Shown in pieces: positions 47,732-60,670 of a stretch of DNA of 64,000 nt. The notes beneath the pieces were generated by a model. That model made no database searches. It worked only from the letters and a program-made list of their open reading frames with translations, and was not told where the DNA came from. Origin of the DNA: Cannabis sativa (taxonomy: Eukaryota > Streptophyta > Magnoliopsida > Rosales > Cannabaceae); NCBI RefSeq assembly GCF_029168945.1, contig NC_083602.1, forward strand, positions 65,368,600-65,432,599, in the 5' to 3' direction. Both the position numbers and the translations under genes were made by a program. Within the stretch, counting starts at the first letter, position 1. Every line of letters starts with the position of its first letter.

Positions 47732-50700
47732 TAATTGATTTACTTGCAAGAAATTTGGACTTTAAAACGATTGTTTGTTTTGTTTTTGGATGGTATCATG
47801 TTGTATTGAGTGTTATTTGATGATTGATTGGTGCTTGTGAATTTTCGTGAAAAATAATTGAATATCTGTTTCTGGAATTATTTTTATTGGATAGTATGGA
47901 AAAAAATTAAGCAAGTTACTTTTTTCCAGAACTCAATTTCGATTTAATTTGAATTAGTTATGATTTTTTGAAGTTTCGAAAAAATCGGGGTTGAGCTGAA
48001 ACCCTCGTGCACGCGCGGAAATCCTGCCAGAACCCACCAGTGCCGAGATTTCAGGCCCATGCACTTCCCATGCGCGCGCGGACGAGTATGCACAGCATCC
48101 CGTCCGTACAGCTTGCAATTTTTTCGTTTTTCTTCGTTTTTTCATCCCTTTTCATGGAATTAACTTCCGATTTTTTGTGTAGTTCTGTATTTATACTATT
48201 ACTATTCCTAATTCAACTCTAATTATCATAATGAATTAATTTAATATTTTTTAAATTTAATTCAAGATATTAGTGTAATTTGAATTTAAAAATAGTTAGT
48301 ATCTATCTTTTTTGCTTAATAATCTATCTTATTTTTAAATTTGATTATATCTTATCTTTTTTTTAAATTTAAGGTGAGATTTTAAATCTTTTTAAATAAA
48401 TCTTTTTTTTTTATAAATAATTTGACCTTATTTAAATTTAAAATAAGATAACTATAATCATGTAATTTTTAAATGAAGTAAGATATTTTGCTAACTTTTA
48501 AATTTTGTTATTTTATTTATTTAAATTACATTTAAAATTTGAAAAAGATATTCATTTATCTTTTTTAATTTTTTATTTAATTTTTATTTATATAATAACA
48601 TTTAAATTTTAAAAGTAGTTAGCAAATTTTGAAATGATATTTAGGTTGGTTGAAACCTAATTTTTCAAAATTGTAGGTTTAATTTTAAATTTATTTTTTT
48701 TTAAATTTCGAATTTTTTCAAATTTTTTTTTTTAAAAAAATTTCGAAAATAGTTTTTTTATTTAATTAATTATTTAATTTTAAATTAAATAAATCCTACA
48801 TCCAACTATCAAGCTAACCTTGTTGCAGGAGTATGTGTTTTAGCTTGTGTGTAAGTTTTCGAAACCTATTATTACTTGATTGCAAATAGCCATGGTTACT
48901 ATTTTCGAGATCTAATGATCTGATGGCTCCCTTGCTCAAGTAAATAATTTGTAACAGGTATATTTACAATCTTCTTTCATCTGTGTATGACCTAGCAACA
49001 TGATAGGACCCATCCAAAGTGTGCATGTGTGAGCCTATATGTTTACTTTCATTATAGATGCATATAGGTTGTTGTTGCTAAATAAATTATCATAGTTCTT
49101 GATAGATTTTATTTAGGCCCATTTAGTTTTTGGGCCTATTCCATTAATAACAGTTGTTCATTTTAAGGTTAAATTCCTCTCTTTTAGGCCTTGTGTGAGA
49201 GTTGGGAGCCATAGTAGTGGGTACGACATACTGAGCCCAACACCCCCTCACATGAACCACCCCAATTGTGAAGGCCCATTTGTCTGATTTGAATAACTGT
49301 ACTAGGTTAATTAAACTAGTTTAACCTAATAAAATTGATTAGCAACATAATTAATTTCATTTATTTTGAAATTAATTTAAGAAAAAAAAATATAGTTTAA
49401 AGAATTTTTATTCTAAGCTAAACTATATGTATTTTCTTGTATTTAATTAAATATAGAATTATAACCATCTAGATTCTTTCTGAAGCTTAATTTAAATTTT
49501 TCATTAAATATTCCTATTTAAGTTGATATTTAGTTATCTATAACTAATCAACTTAAATCTGAATATCTTTTGAATTTCAAATTTCAAAATTAAGTTGAGG
49601 AATTTTAGGCATTGGTTATTAAGATTCTTTAGATATTTTTTTAAGTTAATATCTTTTCGAATATTAACTTAAAATAGAATATTTTTAAATTAAGTGGTTA
49701 CAACTTAATTTTTGATATTTAATTAAATTTAAATTTAAAAATATTTAAGTTCTAGATTTTTTCTAATACAACTTAAATTAGATATTTTCTCAAATTTTGT
49801 GAAAAAGATACTTAGTCAAATAAGGTATTTTCTAGATAGTTATTTCTAGACTACTTATTATTTCTAATATTAAATAGGAAAATATTATACATTGTGAAAT
49901 TAATTATTTAAATAATTAATTTTGGTACAATTTATTTTAAGTATATATTTTTTTTCCTAGTATTAAACTAGAGATTAATAATTAAGCCTTCTCTACACTT
50001 AATTATTTATTTCTTGAATTTAATACATTTAATTAATTTGAAAATTAAATATCTAAGTTGATTTTATCATGATACTTAAATATTTCTTTTTCATGACACT
50101 TAATTAAATAGGAAATTATTTTTAGTTGAAATTTATTTTTTCAACTAAATTTAAATAATTTTAAAAATATATTTTTTCTATATTTTATTAATCAAATTTC
50201 GAAATTGCATTTCTTAAATGTTGAAATTTTGAATTTTATTTTGAAAAATAGATTAAAGTTGTAAATTATTTATTTTAATTTTGGACCAACTTAAATCAAT
50301 GATTTTTTCATTTAATGATTAATTAAAATAAATGAAGTAAAATATATTTTTCTTTATTTTATTAATCAATTTTCGAAATTGCATTTCATAATGCAAGATG
50401 ATTTTGAATTTATCTTGAAAAATAGATTAAGTTGTAAATTAATTATTTATTTTAATTAATTCTTGGATCAACTTAAATCAATAGTTTTTTTATTTATTGA
50501 TTAATTTAAATAAATTAAATTAAAGTATATTATTAGAAATTGAATTAATTAGTCTAAGGAAAATCTAGATAGATGATATTTTTGCTTGAAGTATTTTTCT
50601 AGTGTATTTAATTAAATGGAAAATTAATATTTAAGTTGATTTTCATCATCATACTTAAATATTTGAATTTTTTTTTATATATTTAACTAAATAGGAAAAT

Positions 50701-51130
50701 TATATTTTTTGTTGTAAATTAATTTTATTAATTAATTTTGGGCCAACATTAAATTAGAATAATTTTTCTAGGATTAATTTTTTATTTTAACATGCATTTT
50801 CGAAAATTGGATTCTTAAATACTTTAATTTTTCGAAATGTAATATATATATATATATATATATAGAAAATTAAATTTGAGTTGTAAATTAATTTAAATTA
50901 ATTTTGTAACAACTTAAATTGAATATTTTTCTAAATATTTATTGAAAATTATTACTAAGATGGAAATAATTCATGTTATTTTCATATCCATCTAAGTAAA
51001 ATTTATAAATATTAAATTAAAATTTATATTTAGAATTCTTCATTCTAAATTGGAAATTTTAATAAATATATATTTAAATAAATAGATTAATAAAGAAAAT
51101 CAAAGAAAATACAACTCTCTTTAAATAATG
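47732..51130 (+). other. AT-rich non-coding internal region of A5
   Basis: Long A/T tracts without coding frames; a TA microsatellite lies near 50842-50863. A short GC-rich patch at about 48001-48115 stands out in it. The corresponding stretch in A2 (about 17881-17935 on the other strand) is shorter and different in the middle. Confidence 0.7.
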
Positions 51131-51139
51131 AGCTTTATT

Positions 51140-51960
51140 ATTAAGATATTCGATCTCCATTGTTGGTTTTACATCGCGCTTGTTTTAGTGAGTAATCCTC
51201 CCTAATGGAGGAACGTTCATTAGCAATTTCGCACCGTTTAATCTCGAAAGATAAGTAGTTTGTAAGTGTTTTATATGGTATGAATCACCCTAATGGTGGC
51301 GACCATATTTGACTTGCAAATTGCGAAACAATGGTAGAAGCTCATAAGATAGAATTGCCTTGACTCTCGCCTAAATGGGACAACGCTGAATTCCAATCTT
51401 GATCGAATAAAAGGTTGCTAGAATGTTTAACATTTTAGATGAGCTGACAACTCTATTCAATGGATGGTAGCTTTGACTCTTGCCTAAACGGGACACTGAT
51501 ATCAGTTTGTTGAAAACCTTGGAAATTATTTAGGATTGTATGTTTTAGTATTTTCACTAGTCATTCCTACTTGCTATATGTTTATAATTTCTGAATTGTG
51601 TATGAATTTATATTGAACCATGTTATTTTCTGTTATTAAGTTGTAGTTTAATTTCGAATCTTCATTGTTGGTCTAACTTGGCTTGTTTATCTAATGAGAT
51701 AAATCCCTAGTGGATTTTCACCATTAGACATACATAATAGTGTTAGATCTCGAAAGATAAATATTGTATATGCGACATCTAGCTGTTCATCAATTGATGA
51801 CACCTTAGACTAGTATTTTTACGATATGAAACAAGAAGATTGTATAAATAAGATTACTTTGACTTTCGCTAATCGAAGCATCGTTGGATTCTTATTTAAA
51901 CAACGAAATTATCCTAATTCCTCTTAGCCTATTCATTTCGAATTAGCTCAATAACATATC
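51140..51960 (+). repeat. Degenerate recurring motif block in the A5 internal region
   Basis: A motif of the type ttgactctcgcctaaatggga recurs around 51361, 51474 and 51861 (tttgactttcgctaatcg). A longer pair, cattgttggttttacat and cattgttggtctaactt, appears at about 51157 and 51663, both followed by an aat-cc-ta-gg-like hairpin region. In A2 the same motifs appear at about 14224, 14600, 14712, 14795 and 14893. Their spacing is irregular, roughly 85 to 390 bp. Confidence 0.55.
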
Positions 51961-52019
51961 ATTGGATGAATGGTCTATATATCATTTAATGTCATTATAT
52001 TTTCTCTTAAGAAATTAAA

Positions 52020-54307
52020 TGACACAATGATTATAATCCCGAAATTCTATTCCCAATTGATATAAATCCTCAATCTTAGAAATCTCCTACTTGTATGGGC
52101 AAATCAAACTTAGAGTTAAATTAGTAGTGGTGGTCCAAGATAGAATTACTCATTATATTTGGTATAAATTTAAGTCTTTGACTTTAATTTTAGATTCCAA
52201 ACAGAAATTTTCTTATATTTCTAATTCCAGAATACAATACAGTTACACTTTCTCGAGTGTTTAATATCCATCTTCTATTAATGGATTCAAACTGTATGGA
52301 ATATGAGTTAGGTATTTTGTGACCAGGATCCACTTGCAGTATTCTAAGAACTCTTTGATGTAACTAAACCTATGTCATCAAAAGACACTACCACTTTTTT
52401 TTTAATCTATGGCATTTGTATCTTGTTCATAGTGGATTTGATAAGATCAATCTCTGCAAAGAGTTAATATGCCTATATCCACTGAAAGTAGTTCATCTCA
52501 TTCGCAGATGGATGTACATTCAGGGGTGGATATGAGTTTTTCGTTGTATTCTTAAAACGATAAATCTAGATTATACCTTTTAGCAGGAAATTTGAAATGT
52601 TTGAAAAATTTCATTAATTTCTAGCAATGGTTAAAACCATTAAGGTAAGTGGTTAAAGATCTTCCGAACTGATAGGGGTGGAGAAATAGTTTGTAGATAT
52701 GCAGTTCAAAGATCATTAAATTGATTTTTGAATTATATCCAAACTTACCTCCCCAGAAATTTTGAGTTGCATGTTGATGATTAGTTACTAGTCGTTGCCT
52801 AATTCCTTCTATGGTAATACAATTTCAGAATGATGTAATGTCTGTATGGTAATACAATTACTAGATTCATGGATGACCTAATCAAAATCTTAAGAAAAGC
52901 TAGAACTGTTAACCATGGTTTGTTAGCTATTCTAAGTGATTAGGGGTGGACCATCCCATAGTCAATAGATAAGAAAGTATTTGTTTAAACAAATACTACT
53001 TTTCTAAGAAAATGACTAAGTCTGAAAATAAAGTAGCAAATAAAGGAGATATTTATTTCTTGATTCCAAAAGTGTTCTATCATCTTATTTGACATATGAT
53101 GATCCCACTGCCTCTGTTGTCTTGTCACAACCGAAGAGATAAATACCATTTAGTTTTTCTTAGACATAATTCACGGTACCTTGTCGTAGTGTGAGAGTTT
53201 CTAGGAACTCACCTTCTTATGACTTGGGAGACACTAGTGATTAAAATCCATTGTGAGTTTAAACAAGTAATGGATTGTCAAGATAAGAAACTAAGAAGAA
53301 AGCCAATAGAACTATGGTTTAATCCATTCACATGGAATAATCTAAAGTTTTCTAATACAAGGACATAAAAGGAAATTTTCGTTTATAAGTCTATTCAATG
53401 GACTTAACAAAATTCCTGTTCCTAGTATTATAGGTTTGAGTTTATCTAAACCTATGGCTTGTGGTATACCTGGTAATTACTTACTCTAATGCAAGCAACT
53501 TACTTTAGTAAGATGCTGAAGCATTTTCTTTCTAATGGCAATCTATAGAAGCTTCACAACTTCTTAGGCATAAATTTTATTTATCTAAGGAAAAGTCTCA
53601 ACTATTCCAGAAAAGATAAAGCCATGAAAGAATTTCTTAAATCAACAGTGAGAGGTCTTAGACATGCTTTTGTATGCCTTAGACCAGACACCTGCTGTTG
53701 AGTGGGAGTAATGAGTAGGTATCAGATTAATCCAGGAGAAGAACATTGGAAGACAATCAAGTAAATCTTAAGATTAAGAAGAGGAACTATATGTTAGTCA
53801 ATAAGGGTGTGTTTAAAACTCTTAGACTACACCATATCAGATTTTGAAATTTTCCTTTGTGCTAGAAAATCTTTCTGATAAGATGGTGATTACTCTGGGG
53901 ATGGAATAGTGATTTTGGAGAAGTGTAAAAACCTATCTGAAGTCTCTAGGTCTACCAGAAAGGGACTGAATGTTAAAGTTGCAGGAAAGGTACTTATTCA
54001 GTCTAAGGAAAGTTCTATACATTTTTGGCACCATTCCAAATTGCCTAAACTACTAGTGTTAATTTCCTGATTAACCAAAAGTAGTTGCCAAAGGTATATA
54101 TAGAATCCAGTATCCCAAGAGAGTAGACATATAGAGAGGAATTTCACATTATCAATAATTTTGTGATTAAGGAAGAGTAATGGTGGAGAAAAGGTTGTGG
54201 TTAATTCAACCTTTCAGATCCTATTACGAGGAGTTTACTACTACTACACTTGATTTGTATATCGAGGTGTTGAGATTATTTGAAACACACTTTTTGTTTT
54301 ATAGTAG
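52020..54307 (+). pseudogene. Decayed copia pol remnant in A5
   Basis: No frame is open, but conserved copia blocks can be read across frames. Integrase: GGYEFFVVF near 52528, and KIFRTDRGGE near 52656. Linker: RHNSRYLVV-type text near 53162. RT/RNase H: YQINPGEEHWKTIK-like text near 53722 after a RPD-type stretch. RNase H tail: a GGGIVIWRSVK-like stretch near 53897 and SDPITRSL near 54217. The order matches a Ty1/copia polyprotein, so family A derives from one. It is present in A2 at 11800-14150 as well. Confidence 0.7.
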
Positions 54308-54310
54308 TGC

Positions 54311-54320
54311 AAGTGGGAGT
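54311..54320 (+). other. Polypurine tract of A5
   Basis: aagtgggagt, one base before the TG of the 3' LTR at 54322. Confidence 0.75.
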
Positions 54321-54321
54321 T

Positions 54322-56196
54322 TGTTGGGTTTTATGCCCTAAATAAAACTCATTTCAATATAATCAGATTTACTTATTAATATAGATCAGAAATAACATTT
54401 AATGTTGCATGGTTCACATGATTTATTTCATGATTATATGTACATAATGTATAAATTCATCTGAAACCCTTGTCACATACTTGATCCTGTTTATTGTGCC
54501 GTCAACACATTGGAAAGTAAACATGACTATGTGAATAAAGTTTCCTAGATTTATCAGACATAGGGTTTTACTGATATGATAATCTACAACAGAGTTTACT
54601 TGCATTTTGAGAAGTGCTATGTTCTTTCCAGAGCATTGGTTAAAGTAAAGCTCAGGTTGGATGCATGGAGTATGCATCGGAAGGGACCAATATTGAACTT
54701 TGACTTAGATTTATTAAACTTACCGTAATATCTATTCAAGTCAATATCACCTAGTTGATCCTAGATCAAATGATCTTAATCCTGATATGATTAGGCTCAA
54801 TCTCAGAAGGCTATTCGTGTTCTTTGATTTGTTAGTTAAGCCTACTTTTAGGTCAGGGTGATACGTGATTTTGGGAACACGGTAGTGCAATTGAGTGGGA
54901 GCGCTAGCATAAACATGGAATCTATAGCTTCTATCTGGCGAATAGTAAGCAAAGGATGATCTCTTTCGAGCTTGACCAAACAAACATAAATGGTGGAGTA
55001 CTCATTTCACATAAGCTGAAATATCATTTATACGGGGTCAAGTGTTTTAAGGATAAAATACATTGTAGGGTGTAACGGTAATCTAATCCCTTTACAGTGT
55101 AGATCATTCATATAGAGGATCATTGATCAAATTAGGATTATAACAATGGATAACTAATGATGAGTCTATATGGTGGAACATATAGAGCATTCTATATACT
55201 GAGAGTGCAATTCTAAGTTCTATGCGTGGATTCAACGAAGAATTAATAAGTTAGTGAATTTTAGTGCTAAATTCTTGATCTACTTATTGGAAGCTCGGTT
55301 ATATAGACCCATGGTCCCCGCACTAGTTGAGATAATATTGCTTGTAAGACTCATGTAATTGGTTTTGATTAATCAATTATAATTCTCAAATTAGACTATG
55401 TCTATTTGTGAATTTTTCACTAAGTAAGGGCGAAATTGTAAAGAAAGAGTTTTAGGGGCATATTTGTTAATTATGATACTTTGTATGGTTCAATTAATAA
55501 ATATGATAAATGACAATATTATTTAATAATTATTTATAGTTATTAAATAGTTAGAATTGGCATTTAAATGGTTGAATTAGAAAATTGGCGTTTTTGAGAA
55601 AATCAGATGCAGAAAAGGTAAAACTGCAAAATTGCAAAAAGTGAGCCCAAATCCACTAAGCATGGCCGACCACTTTTGTAGGCAATTTAAACTGATATTT
55701 TCATTATTTTAATGCCAAATAATTGAAACCTAACCCTAGTGGAATGCTATAAGTAGATAGTGAAGGCTTCAGGAAAATTACACTTTTCTTCTGACACTTC
55801 TGATTCAGAAAAACCTGAGCCTTCTCTCTCCCTATCTGGCCGACCACTCCCTCTCTCTTTCTTCCCTCTTGAATTTCGAAATTCTTAGTGTAAGAGTAGT
55901 GCCCACACACAGCAAGTGATACCTCAACCATAGTGAGGAAGATCGTGAAGAAAGACTTTCAGCATCAAAGATTCAGAGAAAGAGATCCAGGTTCAGATAT
56001 TGATAATGCTCTGCTACAAAAAGGAATCAAGGGCTAGATATCTGAACGGAAGGAGTCATATTATTCCGCTGCACCCAATGTAAGGTTTCCTAAACTTTAT
56101 ACATGTTTATTTCATCGTTTTAGAAAGTTCATATTTAGGGTGTTAATCAACATACTTGTGAGTAGATCTAAGATCCTGATAAAATAATTCCCAACA
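54322..56196 (+). repeat. 3' LTR of A5
   Basis: 1,875 bp, TG...CA. It is followed by the attaa duplication. It lacks a 16-bp stretch present in the 5' LTR, apparently lost between two copies of tttcagca, and carries a mutated TATA box (tataagtag, near 55749). Confidence 0.93.
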
Positions 56197-56201
56197 ATTA
56201 A

Positions 56202-57090
56202 GTACGGTCTCAAGTTTATCATCTTCAAGGCGAGAGAAAAGAAGATGGAGGAAATCACTGCTGCTTGATTGTGGTAATCCTGTAAAATCCATATGAAAGG
56301 GAAGCTGATACCAGATGTTCTTCACTGCTTTGCACAGGAAGAATGTGTGGTTGAAGGTTTCGGTGTGGTGAGGACATCGATAGCAGGAAGGGTCTTCAAT
56401 GATGTGTCTGTGATGGAAATTGGCAGCAAGGGGTAGAGCATTATGGATTGCACGCTAAGCAAAAATTTTGACTTTGCGAGTCAACTTAAGCTTCCAAAAA
56501 CGATTCCACCAAGGGGTTGGCGACTGGGAGTGTGAAGGTCCTCTAGTTTCCCTGAGTGAAGTGGCTAAGTGATACCCACTCTTAACCGTATATACCTGAC
56601 GAAGTGTGATGCCAAATAAGCTTGTCTTCAGGTGGATATTGGCATAAGGGTAGCTGCAAAATACGGTCAATGTCAATGTTGAGGAAGTGTCATTTAAGGG
56701 CTGTGATATTCCAAGTGCGGTCTGATGAAATAAGATCAGAAACTCGCAAATTATGATCAACATTGTTGACATGGAGTGGTTTGAAGTTGGTATATCGTGG
56801 CAACCAAGAATCAGTGATATGAACTGAGGAGCTCGAGCCAATTTTCCATGAAAGACCCTCAAGGAGAAGTTCTTTACCCCAATGAATGCTTCGCCAAGTA
56901 TAAGATGGATTGGTACCCAACTGAGCCTGAAGAAGTCCCGTTCGATTGAAGTAACGACGATGGAGTATGCGAAATAAAAGGGAGTCAGGTTTATCAAACA
57001 ATCTCCAAGCCTATTTTGCAAGGAGAGCATGATTAAAGTCAATAAATGATCTAAATCCAAGGCCACCCATTTGTTTACTTCGGCACATAT
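56202..57090 (-). pseudogene. LINE ORF2 zf-RVT region
   Basis: Frames 56455-57123 and 56690-57001 carry LFDKPDSLLFRILHRRYFNR, SYTWRSIHWGKELLLEGLSW and VHITDSWLP in one frame, then VYTVKSGYHLATSLRE and WNRFWKLKLTRKVKIFA in another. This is the conserved stretch between RT and RNase H in plant LINEs (zinc-binding zf-RVT). Frame changes and stops separate the pieces. The family A element A5 begins 6 bases away on the left. Confidence 0.85.
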
Positions 57091-57624
57091 AATTCTATCT
57101 TTTCCAATGAATTGAATGACCATTAACTTTGAAACTCCACCAGAAACGAGCCATCATACTTTCAACACTGTTACAAAATGAAGTAGGAAGCTTGAAACAA
57201 CTCATTGCATAAGTGGGAATTGATTGAACCACAACTTTGAGGAGAATTTCTTTCCCTCCAATGGAGAAGAGTTTTTCTTGCCAGGCAGTGAGAAGTTTCC
57301 AAAGGCGATTTTTGATATCATTAAAAGCTTCACTCTTGTTATGACCAGTGAAGGAGGGTAACCCCAATTATTGCTCATGACATGATTGAATATCCATTCC
57401 CAGAAGAAGATTGAAAGCATTCTGATCAGTAGTAGAAGAATTTGGAGAGAATGACATAACTGACTTGTCATAGTTAATAAGTTGACCAAATTCTCTACTA
57501 TATATATCCAAAGTGTGCTTGATAGCAGCAAGAGAACGGGCATCAGTACGACAAAATAGGAGGCTATCATCCGCAAACTGTAGATGAGAGACTTTAGGGA
57601 CATGTCTAGTAACTCCTAGCCCTG
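57091..57624 (-). pseudogene. LINE reverse transcriptase, C-terminal half
   Basis: On minus the sequence after the solo LTR A6 reads VSHLQFADDSLLF (the catalytic ADD motif, near 57560-57590). Then come LINYDKSVMSFS, GLPSFTGHNKSEAFNDIKNR, and GGKEILLKVVVQSIPTYAMSCFKLP with MMARFWW. These are the standard RT palm and thumb blocks of plant L1 elements. A stop and a frame change near 57365 interrupt it. Confidence 0.88.
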
Positions 57625-57629
57625 TAAGC

Positions 57630-59507
57630 TGTTGGAATTATTTTACCAGGATCTAGATTTACTAACAAGTATGTTATTAACATCCTAAATATGAACTTCT
57701 AAAATGATATGAAATAAACACATATAAAGTATCAGGAACCTTACAGTGGTTGCAGCAGAATATAATGTCTCCTTCCACTCAGATCTCTAACCCTTGTATC
57801 CTTTCTGTAGCAGAGTATCACCAAGATCTGAGTCTGAATCTCCTTCTCTTGAAACTGGATTCTTCACAGCTTTACACACTATGATTGAGTACCACTTGAT
57901 GTGTGTGGGCACTCACTCTTTCACTATAGGCTTCGATTTTGAAGAGAGGAAGAGAGAGAGAGAGAGGTTTCGACTAGGGTAGTGAGAAGAGACTTGAAAT
58001 TTTTATTGAAGGAATGAGATGCATCATCTTTTTCCTTTAGCCATCACTACCTATTTATAGGAAACCACTTACGGTTAGGTTAGATTTAATTTAGCATTAA
58101 AATAATAGAAAAATAAAGTGGCAAATCCCTTGTGAAGTGGCTGGCCATGGATTGCTATTGGGCCCCACTTTGCAATTTTGCCATTTTTCTCATTTTCCTT
58201 CTTATTTTCTCAAAAATGCCAATTTTCTAATTTAACCACTTAAATGCCAATTCTAATTATTTAATAGCTAAAAATTAATTATTAAATAATATTGTCATTT
58301 AATATATTTATTAATTAGACTTAACAAAGTCTCTTAATTAATAAATAAACCCTAGAAACTATTTCTTCACAATTACGCCCTTGCTTAGTGAAAATTCATA
58401 AACTAGACATAGTCTAATTTTAGAATTATAATTGATTAATCAAAATCAATTAACTGAGTCTTACAAGTAGTATTGTCTCAACTAGTATGGGGACCATGGG
58501 CCTATGTATCTGAGCTTCCAATAAGCAGCTCTAGAATTTACCAAGTAAATTCACTAACTTATTAATTCCTTATTGCATCCACCATAGAACTTTGAATTGC
58601 ACTCTCAGTTATATAGAACGCTCTATATGTTTCACGGTACAGATACGCTATTAGTTATCCATTGTTATAATCCCAATAATCAATGATCCTCTATAGATGA
58701 TTTACATTGTATAGGGATTAATTTACCGTTACACCCTTCAATGTATTTTATCCTTAAAACACTTAGCCACTTATAAAGGATATTTCAGTGAACTAACATA
58801 ATCACTGAAATGAGTACTCAACCATTTATCTTTGATTAGCCAATCTCGAAGGAAATCATCATTTCACTTCTATGTCCTGAAAGAAGCTACAGATTCCATA
58901 TCTATGTTTAGCGCTCCCACTCAATCGCACTACCATGTTCCCAAAATGTACGTATCACCTTGACCAAAAAGTAGGCTTAACTAACAAATCAAAGAACATG
59001 TATAATACTCTTGAGATTGAACCTAACCATGTAAGGATTAAGATCATTTAATCTAGGATCAACTAGGTGATATTGAATTGAGTAGATATTACGGTAAATT
59101 TATCATATCTGATTCAAAGTTCAATATCGGTCCCTTCCAATGCATACTCCAGGCATTCAACCAAAGGTTTAATTTAACCAATGCCCTGGAAAAGACATAG
59201 CACTTATCCAAGGTGCAAGTAAATTATGTTGTAGAATATCATATCAATTAAACGCACTGTACTGATAAATCTAGGAATATATATTTAATCACACAATTTT
59301 GATTACTTTCCAATGTGCTGACGTCAATCAAGAACATAAATGTGATAAGGGTTTGGATGAATTTATAAATCAAATAAACATATAAATGATAACATGAACC
59401 GAATGACACATTAAATAAGTGATGAAAATACTTTTGTCTCTTTATTGATATTTAAAAGATAGAGATTACATTGAAATAGAGTTTTATTTAGGGCATAAAG
59501 CCCAACA
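57630..59507 (-). mobile_element. Family A solo LTR (A6) with TSD taagc
   Basis: 1,878 bp, tgttggaatta to gcccaaca on plus, minus orientation. Perfect 5-bp duplications taagc flank it at 57625-57629 and 59508-59512. It splits the LINE reverse transcriptase between the two halves of the palm. Confidence 0.93.
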
Positions 59508-59512
59508 TAAGC

Positions 59513-60534
59513 ACGCCTTGTCGTTCCTGAGATTGAAGCAGCCGAGAAAATGCTTCAGCACAAATAAGAAAAATATACGGAGAAAGTGCGTCACCCTGTC
59601 GAATACCACATTTTGGCTGAAGATGTCCAGTAACATGACCATTGATGAGGAAGGAATAGCTTGTTGAGGTAATACACCACATAATAAGATCAACAAGGCC
59701 ATGTCCGAAGCCCATTTTTAACAAGACACTTTTAACAAAATGCCATTCAACTCTTGCAAAAGTCTTACTCATATCGAGCTTAAGAGCAGTGTAACTTACT
59801 CTGCCTCTGGTTTTGTTTCGCAGACAATGGAGCAATTCGAAAGCTACTAAGACATTATCTGTAATCAATCTTTTTGATATGAAGGCACTTTGATATTCTG
59901 AGATTTCTAAGTGCAAGAAAGGCTTCAATCTGAGAACAATAGCCTTGGAAATGAGCTTGTAAATAACGTTGCAAAGATTGATGGGCCGAAATTGAGTGAT
60001 TGAAGTAGGATGCTTGACTTTCGGTATGAGGGTGATTAGTGTTTTGTTAATACACGAAGGGGTAATGCGGTTGTTGAGAACATCTAAGACAACAGTAGTG
60101 ATTTAAGGACCAATGGTGTTCCAATGATTCGTAAAAAACATAACAGACATACCGTATGGCCCCAGACTTTTGTCACTTCCCATACTATGTAATGCAGACA
60201 AGATCTCATCACTTGTGAAAGGTTGCTGAAGTGTGTCATTCATGTCAGAGGAGATAGTTGTGGGGATAGAGTCTAAGATATAATTTATGGCAGGAGTATC
60301 AATACCATTTGTGTGAAAGAGGTTGGAAAAATAAGCATGAAACTGATCAGCAATGCCTTGGAAATCAGTGACTGTGTTTCCATTATCTGTGTGAAGTTTT
60401 TTTTGTATGTTTATTGCCTTTTCTACCTGAAGCACGGGAGTGAAAGTATTTAGTATTAGCATCTCCAGCTTGCAACCAGTTAATGCGAGATCGTTGGTGC
60501 CATTAAGTCTCTTCTTGCTCAAGAAAGTCATCAA
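59513..60534 (-). pseudogene. LINE reverse transcriptase, N-terminal half
   Basis: Frame 60103-60534 has the RT fingers region (FTSDEILSALHSMGSDKSLG) after a linker. Frame 59488-59928 has LEISEYQSAFISKRLITDNV, YTALKLDMSKTFARVEWHFV and CGIRQGDALSPYIFLICAEA, the R-QGDPLSP palm block and the first catalytic aspartate. Its continuation, containing FADD, lies on the other side of solo LTR A6. The frame is broken near 59930-60100. Confidence 0.9.
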
Positions 60535-60670
60535 GAATTTTTTTCAGATTGGTGAAGTTCAGAAAAAAAAAATCCTGGCTATAAAGATCAGATTGTCGAA
60601 GATTAGAGACCTTTTTTTGTGCATCAGCTATGTTCCTTCTCATGTTCCCATATTTATTGCTATGCCATGA

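Larger units (their letters stand above)
45820..56196 (+). mobile_element. Intact family A LTR retrotransposon (A5), non-autonomous, TSD attaa
   Basis: 10,377 bp with LTRs 45820-47712 and 54322-56196 (TG...CA), a PBS-like site at 47715, and a purine tract at 54311-54320. Perfect 5-bp duplications attaa lie at 45815-45819 and 56197-56201. The internal region (about 6.6 kb) has no long ORF. Its right part is a stop-filled remnant of copia integrase, RT and RNase H, and its left part is AT-rich non-coding DNA. It must rely on proteins from another copia-type element. It interrupts the LINE between zf-RVT and RNase H. Confidence 0.93.

Noticed and set aside
48007..48222. 71-residue ORF with its antisense partner 47954-48145
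   Set aside because: Both span the GC-rich variable patch of A5. The patch is not shared by A2 and no protein similarity is visible.
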